This document shows, piece after piece, positions 34,227 through 43,200 of a stretch of DNA of 64,000 nt. Source of the stretch: Winogradskyella flava. GTDB lineage: Bacteria; Bacteroidota; Bacteroidia; Flavobacteriales; Flavobacteriaceae. Position numbers and translations under genes: made by a program. Below the pieces are notes generated by a model, which saw only the letters and a program-made list of their open reading frames with translations, was not told the DNA's origin and ran no database searches. How positions within the stretch are numbered: the stretch's first letter is position 1; each line of letters opens with the position of its first letter. The stretch covers positions 62,001 to 126,000 of the forward strand of contig NZ_JACLCP010000007.1 in NCBI RefSeq assembly GCF_014243395.1, given 5' to 3'.

Positions 34227-35345
34227 TTAGTTATTAAGCATAACAGGCATAACAAGCATTGTTACATGCTCACCTTCATCAAGACCGTCAGTCGGTGTTA
34301 AAATACCAGCTCTATTTGGTAAGCTCATTTCTAACTGTACTTCGTTAGAACTTAAGTTGTTAATCATTTCGGTTAAGAAACGCGAATTAAAACCAATTTG
34401 CATATCGTCACCCTGGTAATCACAAGTTAAGCGTTCTTCGGCCTTATTGCTGTAATCGATATCTTCTGCAGAGATGTTTAGTTCTGCGCCAGCAATTTTT
34501 AAACGTATTTGATGCGTAGTCTTGTTAGAGAAAATACTAACACGACGCACGGAATTTAAAAATTGTGTTCTGTCAATAATCAATTTATTTGGATTCTCTT
34601 TTGGAATTACCGCTTCGTAGTTAGGGTATTTACCGTCAATTAAACGACAAATAAGTACCGAATTTTCAAATGTAAATTTGGCATTAGACTCGTTATACTC
34701 AACGACTACATCATCATCACTTCCTGCTAGAATTCCTTTTAAAAGATTCAAAGGTTTCTTAGGCATTATGAATTCTGCAGTTTCAGTCGCCGAAACATCA
34801 TTTCTTGTATATTTTACTAGCTTGTGTGCATCAGTTGCTACAAAGGTTAAATTATCTTGTGAAAACTGAAAAAATACGCCGCTCATGACAGGTCTTAAAT
34901 CATCGTTCCCAGCTGCAAAAATAGTTTTACTTATAGCCGTTGCTAAAATATCTCCCATAATTGTGGTCTTGCTGGCATCTTCAACAGAAACTGCATTTGG
35001 GAACTCAGCGCCATCAGCATAAGCCAAAGCATATTTACCATGATTAGAACTGATTTCAACAGTATTATTATCTTCTACAACAAATGTTAACGGTTGCTCA
35101 GGAAATGTCTTGAGTGTATCCAATAACAAACGTGCTGGTAGCGCGATACTACCTTCAGAATTACTTTCCACATCAATTGTAGAGGACATTGTAGTCTCCA
35201 AATCACTCGCAGACACTGTAAGTTTCGATGTGTTTAACTCGAATAAGAAGTTGTCTAAAATAGGCAACGTATTGCTATTGTTAATCACACCTCCCAATAC
35301 CTGAAGTTGTTTTAATAAATATGTGCTTGAAACTATAAATTTCAT
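34227..35345 (-). CDS. dnaN: DNA polymerase III beta subunit (sliding clamp)
   Basis: 372 residues in three repeated domains (each about 120). Typical elements: MKFIVSSTYLLKQLQVLGGVI at the N-terminus, SVEDASKTTIMGDIL in the second domain, GVFFQFSQDNLTFVATDAHKL in the middle, and the C-terminal clamp segment RAGILTPTDGLDEGEHVTMLVMPVML. It forms the ring that keeps the replicative polymerase on DNA. The dnaN-gldG-gldF order is a conserved arrangement in flavobacteria. Confidence 0.98.
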   Translation of the reverse strand: MKFIVSSTYLLKQLQVLGGVINNSNTLPILDNFLFELNTSKLTVSASDLETTMSSTIDVESNSEGSIALPARLLLDTLKTFPEQPLTFVVEDNNTVEISSNHGKYALAYADGAEFPNAVSVEDASKTTIMGDILATAISKTIFAAGNDDLRPVMSGVFFQFSQDNLTFVATDAHKLVKYTRNDVSATETAEFIMPKKPLNLLKGILAGSDDDVVVEYNESNAKFTFENSVLICRLIDGKYPNYEAVIPKENPNKLIIDRTQFLNSVRRVSIFSNKTTHQIRLKIAGAELNISAEDIDYSNKAEERLTCDYQGDDMQIGFNSRFLTEMINNLSSNEVQLEMSLPNRAGILTPTDGLDEGEHVTMLVMPVMLNN

Positions 35346-35381
35346 GAAAATTATATGTTTTGGTCGTATTATTTTGTCTTA

Positions 35382-35417
35382 CAAATATATCCCAATACTA
35401 GGGTTTTCTAAAACAAA
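35382..35417 (-). promoter_or_regulatory. Promoter of dnaN
   Basis: Minus-strand TATATTTG at 35382-35389 matches TAnnTTTG. A TTTG at 35414-35417 lies 24 bp upstream. The 5' untranslated region would be about 30 bases. Confidence 0.55.
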
Positions 35418-35426
35418 CTTATTAAC

Positions 35427-35449
35427 AAAAAAATCCCACGAAAGCGGGA
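35427..35449 (-). terminator. Terminator after gldG
   Basis: On the minus strand TCCCGC-TTTC-GTGGGA forms a 6-bp stem (one G-U) and is followed by seven U. It separates the gldG and dnaN transcription units. Confidence 0.8.
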
Positions 35450-35477
35450 ATGGGAATATTGAAAAAAATGAATTTCA

Positions 35478-37172
35478 TTACGTATATTTTCGCTTTCTAA
35501 GATAATTGAAAACGAATCCGAACATTGCCAAAATCAGTAATGGTAAGGCGATGTTTATAAACTGCCATTTCCCTTTATTGTCTTTAATTTTATCAGATTC
35601 TAAATACGCAATGCTAATCTCTTTGGCTCTAATGTTTATAAGTCCAGTATCATCAAGTAGATAATTGATTGTATTGAGCAGGAATTCCTTATTTCCAAAA
35701 GCTTTACCAGTAACTTCATCAAAACCTAATTCTTGAGGTCTATTTCTTATGACTTTGTTTTTAACGACATCACCATCGGAGATCACCACCATTTTCGTAG
35801 GTAAACTTTTCGCTTTATAGTTGTTAACTTTAAAAGGACGTACGCGTTTATCATAAACCGAAGTAAATTCGCCTTCAAGTAAAATGGCTAGGTTTTGTGG
35901 TCCTGCCATATATGTAGATTCATCTGGAGACTTAGTAACACTTGCCAGGGAAATGCTGGTAGGTGCACCTTCAAGTTTAGATTTTGGAGAACTTTGTAAC
36001 AATATTGTTTTTTTAATACCATTCTTAAGTGTATCCATAGGACTTGCAAAATCGAACTTAACCAAGTTCAGGTTTTTGGTAACAGGATGATTTGGGTTGG
36101 ACGCTGCTAGTGGCGAATATTGCCATTGAATGGGTTGGAGTTGTGCTTGACTTCCTTCACCAATTGCCAACATAATTGGAGCAGAGTAGAGGTCTTTTAC
36201 CAAATTAGGGTTAACTCTTAGACCATACTTAAAAAAGAAATCTTTTAAATTTAAATCTCGCATAATGGATACGCCAGAACCAGAGTCATTATAGAGACTG
36301 TCTTTATCCATGATAACTGCTTCTGTTAGCCAAAGACTTTTGCCGCCTGACATCGTATACTGATCTAGAACCAGTTTTTCATTTTCGGAAAACGCTTCAG
36401 TCGGTTTTGCTATAACAACTAAATCATATCTTTTTAAGCTATCTAAGGTTTTTTGAGGATTCTTAGCTACGCTATCCAATGTGAAAGGAGCAATGTTGTA
36501 ATAAGGGTGTATGGTTGATAAAAAATCATTTAGATAACGAGTTCTAATCATTCCATTAGAGTCTAAGTCATCTAACTCGCCATTACCTTTTAAAATGGCA
36601 ATTTTTTTTGATTTAGATTTTACCAACTTGCTAAATCCATCAGCAAAGGCATATTCCAGACCTTGAACCGAATTGTTAATTTGTTCTTGAAGTCCTTTGG
36701 TTATGCTTCGTTTTAACAGTGGAATTTTAACCGTTTGATCTTTGTAGCTCGCAAATGCCCATGGAAAAATTATTTCTTGGGTAACCTTACCAGTACTATT
36801 GTCAGTATTTACATAAGGTTCTAGTCCAGCTCTCGTAAGCTCTTCAATATAGCGTTCTCTTGTGCTTTCGTTTTCGATGGGGTCTATGTAATTAACCCTA
36901 ATATCACTAGTTTGCAACTGAAACTCTTCTATGATTTGTCTTACTTCAGTTTGAAGTAATCTAAACTCCGACGGAAATTCGCCTTCCAAAAACACATCAA
37001 TGATTAAGGGTGAATCTAAATTTTTTACTAGATTCTTTGAAACATCAGACAAGGTATAACGCTTATCTTTAGTTAAATCAAAACGACCGTAAAATTTGCT
37101 CGAAATAGCGTTGACAGCAATTAAGCCAACAATAATACCGAGTATGTAAATTTGGGTTTTATTCTTTTTCAT
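35478..37172 (-). CDS. gldG: Gliding motility-associated ABC transporter substrate-binding protein GldG
   Basis: 564 residues. One membrane helix at the N-terminus (about 8-24) is followed by a periplasmic ABC_transp_aux domain: GRFDLTKDKRYTLSD, VRVNYIDPIENES, VIAKPTEAFSENEKLVLDQY and GGKSLWLTEAV. A second membrane helix lies at the C-terminus (about 535-555, LPLLILAMFGFVFNYLRKRKY). GldA, GldF and GldG are needed for gliding in some Bacteroidota. Its 5' end overlaps the 37159-37656 gene by 14 bases, so the three genes from gldF to gldG form one unit. Confidence 0.92.
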   Translation of the reverse strand: MKKNKTQIYILGIIVGLIAVNAISSKFYGRFDLTKDKRYTLSDVSKNLVKNLDSPLIIDVFLEGEFPSEFRLLQTEVRQIIEEFQLQTSDIRVNYIDPIENESTRERYIEELTRAGLEPYVNTDNSTGKVTQEIIFPWAFASYKDQTVKIPLLKRSITKGLQEQINNSVQGLEYAFADGFSKLVKSKSKKIAILKGNGELDDLDSNGMIRTRYLNDFLSTIHPYYNIAPFTLDSVAKNPQKTLDSLKRYDLVVIAKPTEAFSENEKLVLDQYTMSGGKSLWLTEAVIMDKDSLYNDSGSGVSIMRDLNLKDFFFKYGLRVNPNLVKDLYSAPIMLAIGEGSQAQLQPIQWQYSPLAASNPNHPVTKNLNLVKFDFASPMDTLKNGIKKTILLQSSPKSKLEGAPTSISLASVTKSPDESTYMAGPQNLAILLEGEFTSVYDKRVRPFKVNNYKAKSLPTKMVVISDGDVVKNKVIRNRPQELGFDEVTGKAFGNKEFLLNTINYLLDDTGLINIRAKEISIAYLESDKIKDNKGKWQFINIALPLLILAMFGFVFNYLRKRKYT

Positions 37173-37656
37173 CCTCGTATGTAATTTCTTCTTGATAATG
37201 CTTTAGCACAGCCACTTTGTCTTCTTTAAATGTGATTTCCACGCATTCTTTTTTATTATTGAATGCACCAGGTTCAATGCCTAAGGCATAATTCCATTTG
37301 TCGGAATCATGATCTTTTTTGTCATCATCCCATGAGAGCCATTCGTGCTTGCCCAATAAGCTTTCGATTTTAGATTTAGGCATACCAATAAGTGTATCTG
37401 ATGTGATGGTATGATCGATCATTTCATAGCGTAAAGCTGGTTGTTCTACCCAAGTTTCATTGTCAAAATACTTTTGATGATGATAACTACTAATAATATT
37501 AACAAATGGATAGAACAAATAAAAGTAGACGAAAGGTGTCAGGATTAGACTGATTAAGCCTGTTAGCCATTTGCGCCTGTCAACGGTATTTAAAAACAAA
37601 AAGAGCAGTACAAAAACCACTATCATAAAAATGATAAGAAATGGTGTAATGATCAT
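37159..37656 (-). CDS. Membrane-anchored protein between gldF and gldG
   Basis: 165 residues. Two membrane helices near the N-terminus (about 3-20 and 32-56) are followed by a soluble domain of about 90 residues. The segment GMPKSKIESLLGKHEWLSW and a following beta strand resemble the small SmpA/BamE-like fold. I do not recognise a named family. It overlaps gldG by 14 bases and gldF by 1 base. The overlap implies translational coupling, so it is probably made together with GldF and GldG. I am not aware of it as a standard part of gldFG. Confidence 0.6.
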   Translation of the reverse strand: MIITPFLIIFMIVVFVLLFLFLNTVDRRKWLTGLISLILTPFVYFYLFYPFVNIISSYHHQKYFDNETWVEQPALRYEMIDHTITSDTLIGMPKSKIESLLGKHEWLSWDDDKKDHDSDKWNYALGIEPGAFNNKKECVEITFKEDKVAVLKHYQEEITYEDEKE

Positions 37657-38375
37657 TATTTTTGAATTCTAAGTTTTGTAAATAATAAAAACGCCAAGGC
37701 AATACTTATAAAATAGACTAAATCTCTAGTGTCTAAAACACCACGACTCATACTATTGTAATGCGCTGACATACCTAGATTTTCCATATAGACCATATCA
37801 CCAAAAACATTATAATTTGAAAGCCCTTCAAATCCAAAATAGAAAAAGAAGCATATAAAAACAGCAATAATGAATGCTACAATTTGGTTATCGGAAAGAG
37901 TGGAAGCAAACACGCCAATTGCCGTGTAAGCAGCAATTAAAAATAGTAGACCGAAGTAGGAGCCAATAGTGCCGCCCATATCGAGATTTCCTTCTGGATT
38001 TCCTAGTTGTGATGTTGTGTAGACGTATAATAATGTTGGAATTAAGGCCAAAAGAATAAGTGCCAACGCCCCTAGATATTTTCCAAGAACAATCTGAAAA
38101 TGAGAAATAGGTTTTGTAACCAATAATTCTAACGTGCCTTGTTTTGTTTCGTCACTAAAGCTTCGCATGGTCACAGCAGGTACTAAAAAAATAAGAATCC
38201 AAGGTGCTAACAAAAAGAATGATGATAAACTCGCCAAACCATTATCTAGGATATTAAATTCTCCTTTAAATACCCATAGAAAAAGACCGTTAAGTAATAA
38301 AAACACACCAATGACCAAATAACCTATTGGTGAGGCGAAAAAGGTATTTATTTCTTTTTTTAGGATTGCTAGCAT
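37656..38375 (-). CDS. gldF: Gliding motility-associated ABC transporter permease GldF
   Basis: 239 residues with six membrane helices, an ABC-2 type permease. The features are MLAILKKEINTFFASPIGYLVIG at the start, the loop TMRSFSDETKQGTLELLVTKPISHFQIV and IGVFASTLSDNQIVAF. With GldA (not in this window) and GldG it forms an ABC transporter linked to gliding. It is the first gene of the gldF, 37159-37656, gldG unit; the promoter must be upstream of 38375, in a 36-bp gap. Confidence 0.93.
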   Translation of the reverse strand: MLAILKKEINTFFASPIGYLVIGVFLLLNGLFLWVFKGEFNILDNGLASLSSFFLLAPWILIFLVPAVTMRSFSDETKQGTLELLVTKPISHFQIVLGKYLGALALILLALIPTLLYVYTTSQLGNPEGNLDMGGTIGSYFGLLFLIAAYTAIGVFASTLSDNQIVAFIIAVFICFFFYFGFEGLSNYNVFGDMVYMENLGMSAHYNSMSRGVLDTRDLVYFISIALAFLLFTKLRIQK

Positions 38376-38411
38376 TTTATAAAATCAATAATAAATCTTT
38401 ATATTCATTTC

Positions 38412-38708
38412 TTATTTAAGTGAAGCGATTTTATCTACACTCCAAGCTTCAGGTTTTGCATTAAACAACGGTTTGGTTTTCGCCCAAACACCTTTAAACA
38501 GATCCGAATGTCTGTAATTATTTAAATCGTCTTCCGAGTTCCAATAACTATACGTAAAAAAGACATTGGTATTGTTTTGGTCTTGGTAGAGCTCCAAAAA
38601 TTGACAACCATCAAAATTGCGAATCTTGTTTTTACTGATTCCAAAATTAGCTAAGAATTCTTCAATCTTAGACGGTTCAAAACTCATTTTTACAATTCTT
38701 ACTAACAT
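38412..38708 (-). CDS. Antibiotic biosynthesis monooxygenase (ABM) family protein
   Basis: 98 residues with the dimeric ferredoxin-like alpha/beta fold: VRIVKMSFEPSKIEEFL, GCQFLELYQDQNNTNVFFTYSYW and a final EDDLNNYRHSDLFKGVWAKTKPLF helix. The family includes small quinol or heme mono-oxygenases and many proteins of unknown role. It is a single gene next to a repeat region. No binding residue decides the substrate. Confidence 0.8.
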   Translation of the reverse strand: MLVRIVKMSFEPSKIEEFLANFGISKNKIRNFDGCQFLELYQDQNNTNVFFTYSYWNSEDDLNNYRHSDLFKGVWAKTKPLFNAKPEAWSVDKIASLK

Positions 38709-38730
38709 TTTTAAAAGCCTTTCCTAAATC

Positions 38731-38821
38731 CTTTCCAAAGGAAAGAACTTTCTCACTGTTGTGAAAATATTTTCAGCACTATCTCAGGTTTCCCTCGCGT
38801 TGGGAGGGACTAAGGGTGGGC
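38731..38821. repeat. Interspersed repeat block with hairpins
   Basis: CTTTCC-AAA-GGAAAG (38731-38745) and a CCCTCGCG...GAGGG hairpin (near 38791-38807) resemble known Bacteroidota intergenic repeats of the 'CCCTCCCAA...GAGGG' type. The right part lies inside the 3' end of the 38779-39648 gene and encodes its last residues. Confidence 0.55.
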
Positions 38822-39648
38822 TGAAAGTTTACCGTTACCGTATCCATTGTCTTTAATCCCATGAGCGTAGACGCACTACCAACCGTAGTGCAATTACTTT
38901 TATAAACAGCAATTTCCAAATACCCAGAGGAGTTAAAGACCACAAGTCCCTTGCCCTCATCATTACGTTTGAATTCCTCGATTTCAAAATTTACAATGTC
39001 ACTGTACTTACTATATATTCTTTTGAACTTATGGTTGCGTGCCGAAATTTCATAAGCTCTTGTTTTTTGAACTTCCTCAAAAAACTTTTGCTTGATATTG
39101 GTAACAACATTCCCATAGTTGTCTATATAGATCACACTACCAATAATTTGATTTTTTTCGTCATTAACAAAAGGAATCAAATTTTTAATTGGTTTTATGG
39201 TGTTAATAACTTTTCCAATAATCTCAAGGGTACCTCCTCGCGCAATATGACATGCAACCTTCACGAACACATCCAAAACCGGAAAACTCGTTTCTATTTT
39301 ATCATGAATGTTAATCTCAACAATTTTTTCTGGCGCAATCTCAGTACAAATCATACTCATTATGCCGTTGTTAGCGCATATAAAGTAATGGTCATCTAAC
39401 TTAAGTGCAATATGCTTGTTTTCAGGACTTAACTCAGAATCAATTCCTATGATATGTATAGTGCCTTTTGGAAAACTACTGTAGGCATTTAAGATAATAT
39501 AAGCTGCTTCTGAAATATTAAATGGCGATACGGAATGTGATACATCTACTATTCTAATATCCGACAATTCACTATAAATAGCTCCTTTTATGGCACCAGC
39601 AAAGTGATCTTTTTCTCCAAAATCAGTCGTTAAGGTGATTATTGCCAT
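38779..39648 (-). CDS. SAM hydroxide adenosyltransferase (DUF62/duf-62 family)
   Basis: 289 residues. Family features: ITLTTDFGEKDHFAGA at the start, the IRIVDVSHSVSPFN segment, GTIHIIGIDSELS, FICANNGIMSMI and IDNYGNVVTNI. The enzyme converts SAM and water to adenosine and methionine; fluorinase and chlorinase are related. The last 13 residues (from PTLSPSQREG) derive from the repeat block at 38731-38821 and are probably not part of the ancestral protein. The enzyme itself ends near residue 276. It is divergent from phoH. Confidence 0.88.
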   Translation of the reverse strand: MAIITLTTDFGEKDHFAGAIKGAIYSELSDIRIVDVSHSVSPFNISEAAYIILNAYSSFPKGTIHIIGIDSELSPENKHIALKLDDHYFICANNGIMSMICTEIAPEKIVEINIHDKIETSFPVLDVFVKVACHIARGGTLEIIGKVINTIKPIKNLIPFVNDEKNQIIGSVIYIDNYGNVVTNIKQKFFEEVQKTRAYEISARNHKFKRIYSKYSDIVNFEIEEFKRNDEGKGLVVFNSSGYLEIAVYKSNCTTVGSASTLMGLKTMDTVTVNFQPTLSPSQREGNLR

Positions 39649-39694
39649 GGATTAATTGTTGATATTTTTTTTAGAAATGAGGTTGTAAAATTCT

Positions 39695-39702
39695 TAGATT
39701 TG
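39695..39702 (+). promoter_or_regulatory. -7 element upstream of phoH
   Basis: TAGATTTG matches TAnnTTTG and lies 68 bases before the start codon. A -33 with good spacing is not visible. An imperfect GTTTG...CAAAC repeat lies just downstream (39702-39716). Confidence 0.45.
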
Positions 39703-39769
39703 TTTGTACACAAACGTGACACAAAACTAAGAAAAGAAAACAGATTAACATACTAAATTTATTAGCCTT

Positions 39770-40723
39770 TTGAACGAACTTATCCTTGAACTCGAAGAAA
39801 TAACGCCTAAAGAATTCTTCGGTGCCCAAAATGCCAACATAGAACTTTTAAAGAAATACTTCCCTAAACTTAAAATCGTAGCTAGAGGCAATAAAATCAA
39901 GGCATATGGTGATGAAGATTTACTTGAGGAATTTGATACTAGAATGATGATGCTGATGAAACATTTTGGTAAGTATAACAAGTTAGACGAAAATGTTATA
40001 GAGCGTGTACTGACAAGCAATAGTAGTGAGGATTACACGACTTCTGCTAAAAGTGGTGAAGTGATTGTTCATGGTGTTGGAGGTAAGTTGATCAAGGCGC
40101 AAACGGCTAATCAACGCAAGCTGGTTGAAAGTATGCGTAAAAATGATATGGTTTTTGCTATTGGTCCTGCTGGAACCGGTAAGACCTACACTGGTGTAGC
40201 ACTTGCTGTACAAGCACTTAAGAATAAAGAGGTAAAGCGTATAATTTTAACAAGACCAGCGGTTGAGGCAGGAGAGAATTTAGGATTTCTCCCAGGTGAT
40301 TTAAAAGAGAAATTGGATCCTTATATGCAACCTTTGTATGATGCTCTGCGAGATATGATTCCGCATGAAAAATTAGAAAGCTATATTGAGAAGGGTGTTA
40401 TACAAATTGCGCCTTTAGCGTTTATGCGCGGGCGAACTCTAGATAATGCTTTTGTCATCTTGGATGAAGGACAGAATACGACACATGCACAGATGAAAAT
40501 GTTCTTAACGCGAATGGGAAAGAATGCCAAGTTCTTATTGACAGGAGATCCAGGGCAGGTAGATTTACCACGTCGAACGATTTCTGGTCTTAAAGAGGCG
40601 CTTCTAGTCCTGAAGAATATCGAAGGCATTGGTATGATTTATTTGGATGACAAAGATGTGATTCGCCATAAATTAGTGAAGAAAGTGATTTCTGCATATA
40701 AGAGTATAGAAAATCGCGACTAG
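39770..40723 (+). CDS. PhoH family protein (ATPase)
   Basis: 317 residues from a TTG start at 39770, which is the only candidate that includes the conserved NELILELEE start. Residues about 105-120 hold Walker A (GPAGTGKTYTGVALA). ILTRPAVEAGENLGFLPG and VILDEGQNTTHAQMKMFLTRMG (Walker B) follow, then TGDPGQVDLP. The N-terminus has a KH-like or RNA-binding region. PhoH-like ATPases are linked to RNA metabolism and phosphate stress. The next gene, purC, starts 67 bases later, so co-transcription is possible. Confidence 0.9.
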   Translation: MNELILELEEITPKEFFGAQNANIELLKKYFPKLKIVARGNKIKAYGDEDLLEEFDTRMMMLMKHFGKYNKLDENVIERVLTSNSSEDYTTSAKSGEVIVHGVGGKLIKAQTANQRKLVESMRKNDMVFAIGPAGTGKTYTGVALAVQALKNKEVKRIILTRPAVEAGENLGFLPGDLKEKLDPYMQPLYDALRDMIPHEKLESYIEKGVIQIAPLAFMRGRTLDNAFVILDEGQNTTHAQMKMFLTRMGKNAKFLLTGDPGQVDLPRRTISGLKEALLVLKNIEGIGMIYLDDKDVIRHKLVKKVISAYKSIENRD

Positions 40724-40790
40724 TACGCAGTGTCAGTCTCAATATCAGGGTAACACATAAACAACTCAACGTATAAACTAATAGTCAACA

Positions 40791-41744
40791 ATGAGCAATA
40801 CCATAATAGATACCAATTTCAATTTTCCAAGTCAGAAAAGTGTTTACAAGGGAAAGGTAAGAGAGGTTTACAACATCAATGATGAGCTATTAGTGATGAT
40901 CGCTACGGATAGACTGAGCGCTTTTGATGTGGTCATGCCTAAGGGTATTCCTTATAAAGGACAGATTCTTAACCAGATCGCGACTAAGATGATGAAAGAC
41001 ACTGAGGATTTGGTGCCAAATTGGTTAGTGGCTACGCCAGATCCTAATGTAGCTGTTGGTCATCTATGCGAACCTTTTAAGGTAGAAATGGTGATCAGAG
41101 GTTATATGTCCGGACATGCCGCTCGTGAATATAAGGCTGGTAAGCGCACGCTTTGTGGCGTGGCAATGCCAGATAGTATGAAAGAAAATGATAAGTTTCC
41201 AGAGCCAATAATCACACCTGCTACAAAAGCTGAAATGGGTGATCATGATGAGGATATCTCAAGAGAGGACATATTGAAACGCGGTATTGTTTCTGAAGAA
41301 GATTATATAGTTCTCGAAGATTATACCAGAAAGTTGTTTCAAAAAGGAACAGAAATCGCTGTAGAGCGCGGTTTGATTTTAGTCGATACCAAATACGAAT
41401 TTGGAAAAACTAAAGATGGTAAAATCGTTTTGATTGATGAAATCCATACGCCAGATTCTTCTCGCTATTTCTATGCAGATGGTTATCAAGAGCGTCAAGA
41501 TAGTGGAGAAGCACAAAAGCAATTGTCCAAGGAGTTTGTTCGCCAATGGTTGATAGGTAATGGATTTCAAGGTTTAGAAGGCCAGAGCGTTCCTTTTATG
41601 AGTGACGACTATATTGAAACGGTAAGTGAACGATACATTGAATTATACGAGAACATTACTGGCGAAACTTTTGTCAAAGCTGATGTTTCAAACATCCAGA
41701 GTAGGATAGAGGCTAATGTTTTGGAGTATTTAGAAAACGTTTAA
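40791..41744 (+). CDS. purC: Phosphoribosylaminoimidazole-succinocarboxamide synthase
   Basis: 317 residues, close to the length of the longer SAICAR synthases found in Bacteroidota and fungi. The ATP-binding [11 protein letters not shown] start, the conserved [17 protein letters not shown], the [17 protein letters not shown] motif, the [30 protein letters not shown] segment and SKEFVRQWL are intact. It joins CAIR to aspartate with ATP in purine synthesis. It is a single gene after phoH with no obvious riboswitch upstream. Confidence 0.97.
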   Translation: MSNTIIDTNFNFPSQKSVYKGKVREVYNINDELLVMIATDRLSAFDVVMPKGIPYKGQILNQIATKMMKDTEDLVPNWLVATPDPNVAVGHLCEPFKVEMVIRGYMSGHAAREYKAGKRTLCGVAMPDSMKENDKFPEPIITPATKAEMGDHDEDISREDILKRGIVSEEDYIVLEDYTRKLFQKGTEIAVERGLILVDTKYEFGKTKDGKIVLIDEIHTPDSSRYFYADGYQERQDSGEAQKQLSKEFVRQWLIGNGFQGLEGQSVPFMSDDYIETVSERYIELYENITGETFVKADVSNIQSRIEANVLEYLENV

Positions 41745-41773
41745 TTGTTTATTGTTTAATTCGATGATGTGTC

Positions 41774-41837
41774 ATTCTGAACTCGTTTCAGAATCTAGCC
41801 TGCTTTTCTCTGTGAGATGCTGAACTAAATTCAGCAT
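41774..41837. repeat. REP-like double hairpin repeat
   Basis: Two perfect 8-bp hairpins lie 22 bp apart: ATTCTGAA-CTCGT-TTCAGAAT (41774-41794) and ATGCTGAA-CTAAA-TTCAGCAT (41817-41837). The first loop matches the CTGAACTnGTTTCAG consensus of repeats that are scattered in flavobacterial genomes. They lie between the converging purC and DinB genes and may also work as a terminator for both. Confidence 0.65.
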
Positions 41838-41847
41838 AACATAGGAA

Positions 41848-42372
41848 CTAATACCTCTCTTTCAAACTCTCCATGTGATGCTCTACATGATGTGCCGTCC
41901 ACATGATAATTTCTCGAACTGGCATTTTACCCATTAAGGGATGAGGAAGTATTACAGTATCTAAATTTTTATCACTAATCTTTTTTGTTTTGTATTGCAG
42001 TTTTTTGCTTTCGGTTTGTAGTCTGTTAAGTATATACTGCTTCTCATTCATAGAGGGTACTTTCATATTTTGAGAACCCTTGTAGGTCTTGCCTTTGACA
42101 TCTCGTAATCGTTCTTGGTAACGTTTTGTTACAGTCTCATAATCTCTAACAGGTCTATTGGCTTTTCCAAACTTATAGCGTAATAAAAATTTGGGCATAC
42201 TTAAGGCGGTGTTCAATGGTTTAATACTTTGAAGCAAGTGTAAAGCCTGTTGACCTTGAGTCCATTTACCCTCAGGTCCTTGAGTCCACGACTCATTGGG
42301 TTGTTGTTCTAGCCAAGAAAGTAATTCGGTGTGTTTGACTTCTATCAGTTCGGCAATAGTTTCTTTATCCAT
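41848..42372 (-). CDS. DinB-like four-helix metal-binding protein
   Basis: 174 residues, four-helix DinB superfamily. His residues near the start of helices (QALHLLQSI) and the pair in the last helix (AHHVEHHMESL) could bind a metal. DinB proteins include thiol S-transferases, but many have no known role. It is a single gene on the minus strand, facing purC across a repeat. Confidence 0.8.
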   Translation of the reverse strand: MDKETIAELIEVKHTELLSWLEQQPNESWTQGPEGKWTQGQQALHLLQSIKPLNTALSMPKFLLRYKFGKANRPVRDYETVTKRYQERLRDVKGKTYKGSQNMKVPSMNEKQYILNRLQTESKKLQYKTKKISDKNLDTVILPHPLMGKMPVREIIMWTAHHVEHHMESLKERY

Positions 42373-42444
42373 AAAGACGTTAATTTTGATAAAGAAAAGA
42401 TAGGAAAAAATGTTGAATAGTATATTAACCTAAATGGTTGTTAA

Positions 42445-43200
42445 CTAATCTTCAGCCTCTTTTTCTTGAACAACTATTTTATCTTTTTTGAAGATAGGAA
42501 CGAGATAAGACAAATTAAATCCGAATCCCACTCCAAAACGACCACTATCAAATGTTCTATTAAAACCGGGAATGTAAAGGTTCTCGAAGTTATTTGGCGC
42601 GGTTTCGGTGATTAGCCCTTTAAGTTGAGCATTGATACCGGCATAAAAATTATTAAATACTTCAGCTTTCATACCAATGAGTATTTCTCCCCAAATAGCC
42701 GTTAGTCCTTTGAATTCAGTACCTTCTTCTACAGAAAACTGCTCATCCCAATATTGATTATTGATATTGTAAATGTCGTAAGAATTCAAAGTTTGACTAA
42801 AGGTACTTGCACCACCTCGGAAACCCACATAAATCATGTTTTCCATGTCTAGCCAATTTTTGTAGAAATTTAGGTCTATTCCCCCTTTAAAGTAACTTCC
42901 TTTAGTGGTATTGTTCAAGACTTCATTTTCAATTGTGCGTTCTTCATTTCCAATCTCACCAGCCAAGTAAATGCGTTTTGTAAGACGATAATCTCCCATA
43001 ATTTCTACGCCAGTATAAGCATCATCAAAAAAAGTACGAGCCAATTTGCTGATATCTGCACCAAGCCGTAAACCATACTTTTGTTTGTAAATCAAAGTAT
43101 CCTTTTCGGTTTTCTTCTCTTGCTGCTGGGCTATGGCTATTGTAGAGCATAGCAAAAAGGTTATGAGAATTTTAATGGAAGATGCGGACATGTATTTCAT
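42445..43200 (-). CDS. DUF6048 family outer-membrane protein
   Basis: About 251 residues from the ATG at 43200; two other starts, 43215 and 43191, are also possible. A signal peptide (ending IAIAQ) is followed by beta strands typical of a small barrel, such as LTKRIYLAGEIGNEER, SYFKGGIDLNFYKNWL, MKAEVFNNFYAGINAQLKG and GFGFNLSYLVPIF. It follows DUF6452 and rlmD, an arrangement I recall from other flavobacteria, and overlaps the DUF6452 gene by tens of bases. The function is unknown. Confidence 0.8.
   Translation of the reverse strand: MKYMSASSIKILITFLLCSTIAIAQQQEKKTEKDTLIYKQKYGLRLGADISKLARTFFDDAYTGVEIMGDYRLTKRIYLAGEIGNEERTIENEVLNNTTKGSYFKGGIDLNFYKNWLDMENMIYVGFRGGASTFSQTLNSYDIYNINNQYWDEQFSVEEGTEFKGLTAIWGEILIGMKAEVFNNFYAGINAQLKGLITETAPNNFENLYIPGFNRTFDSGRFGVGFGFNLSYLVPIFKKDKIVVQEKEAED

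Noticed and set aside
39031-39399. A 122-codon plus-strand frame inside the SAM hydroxide adenosyltransferase gene
   Set aside because: It is antisense to a conserved enzyme and its residues show no domain.
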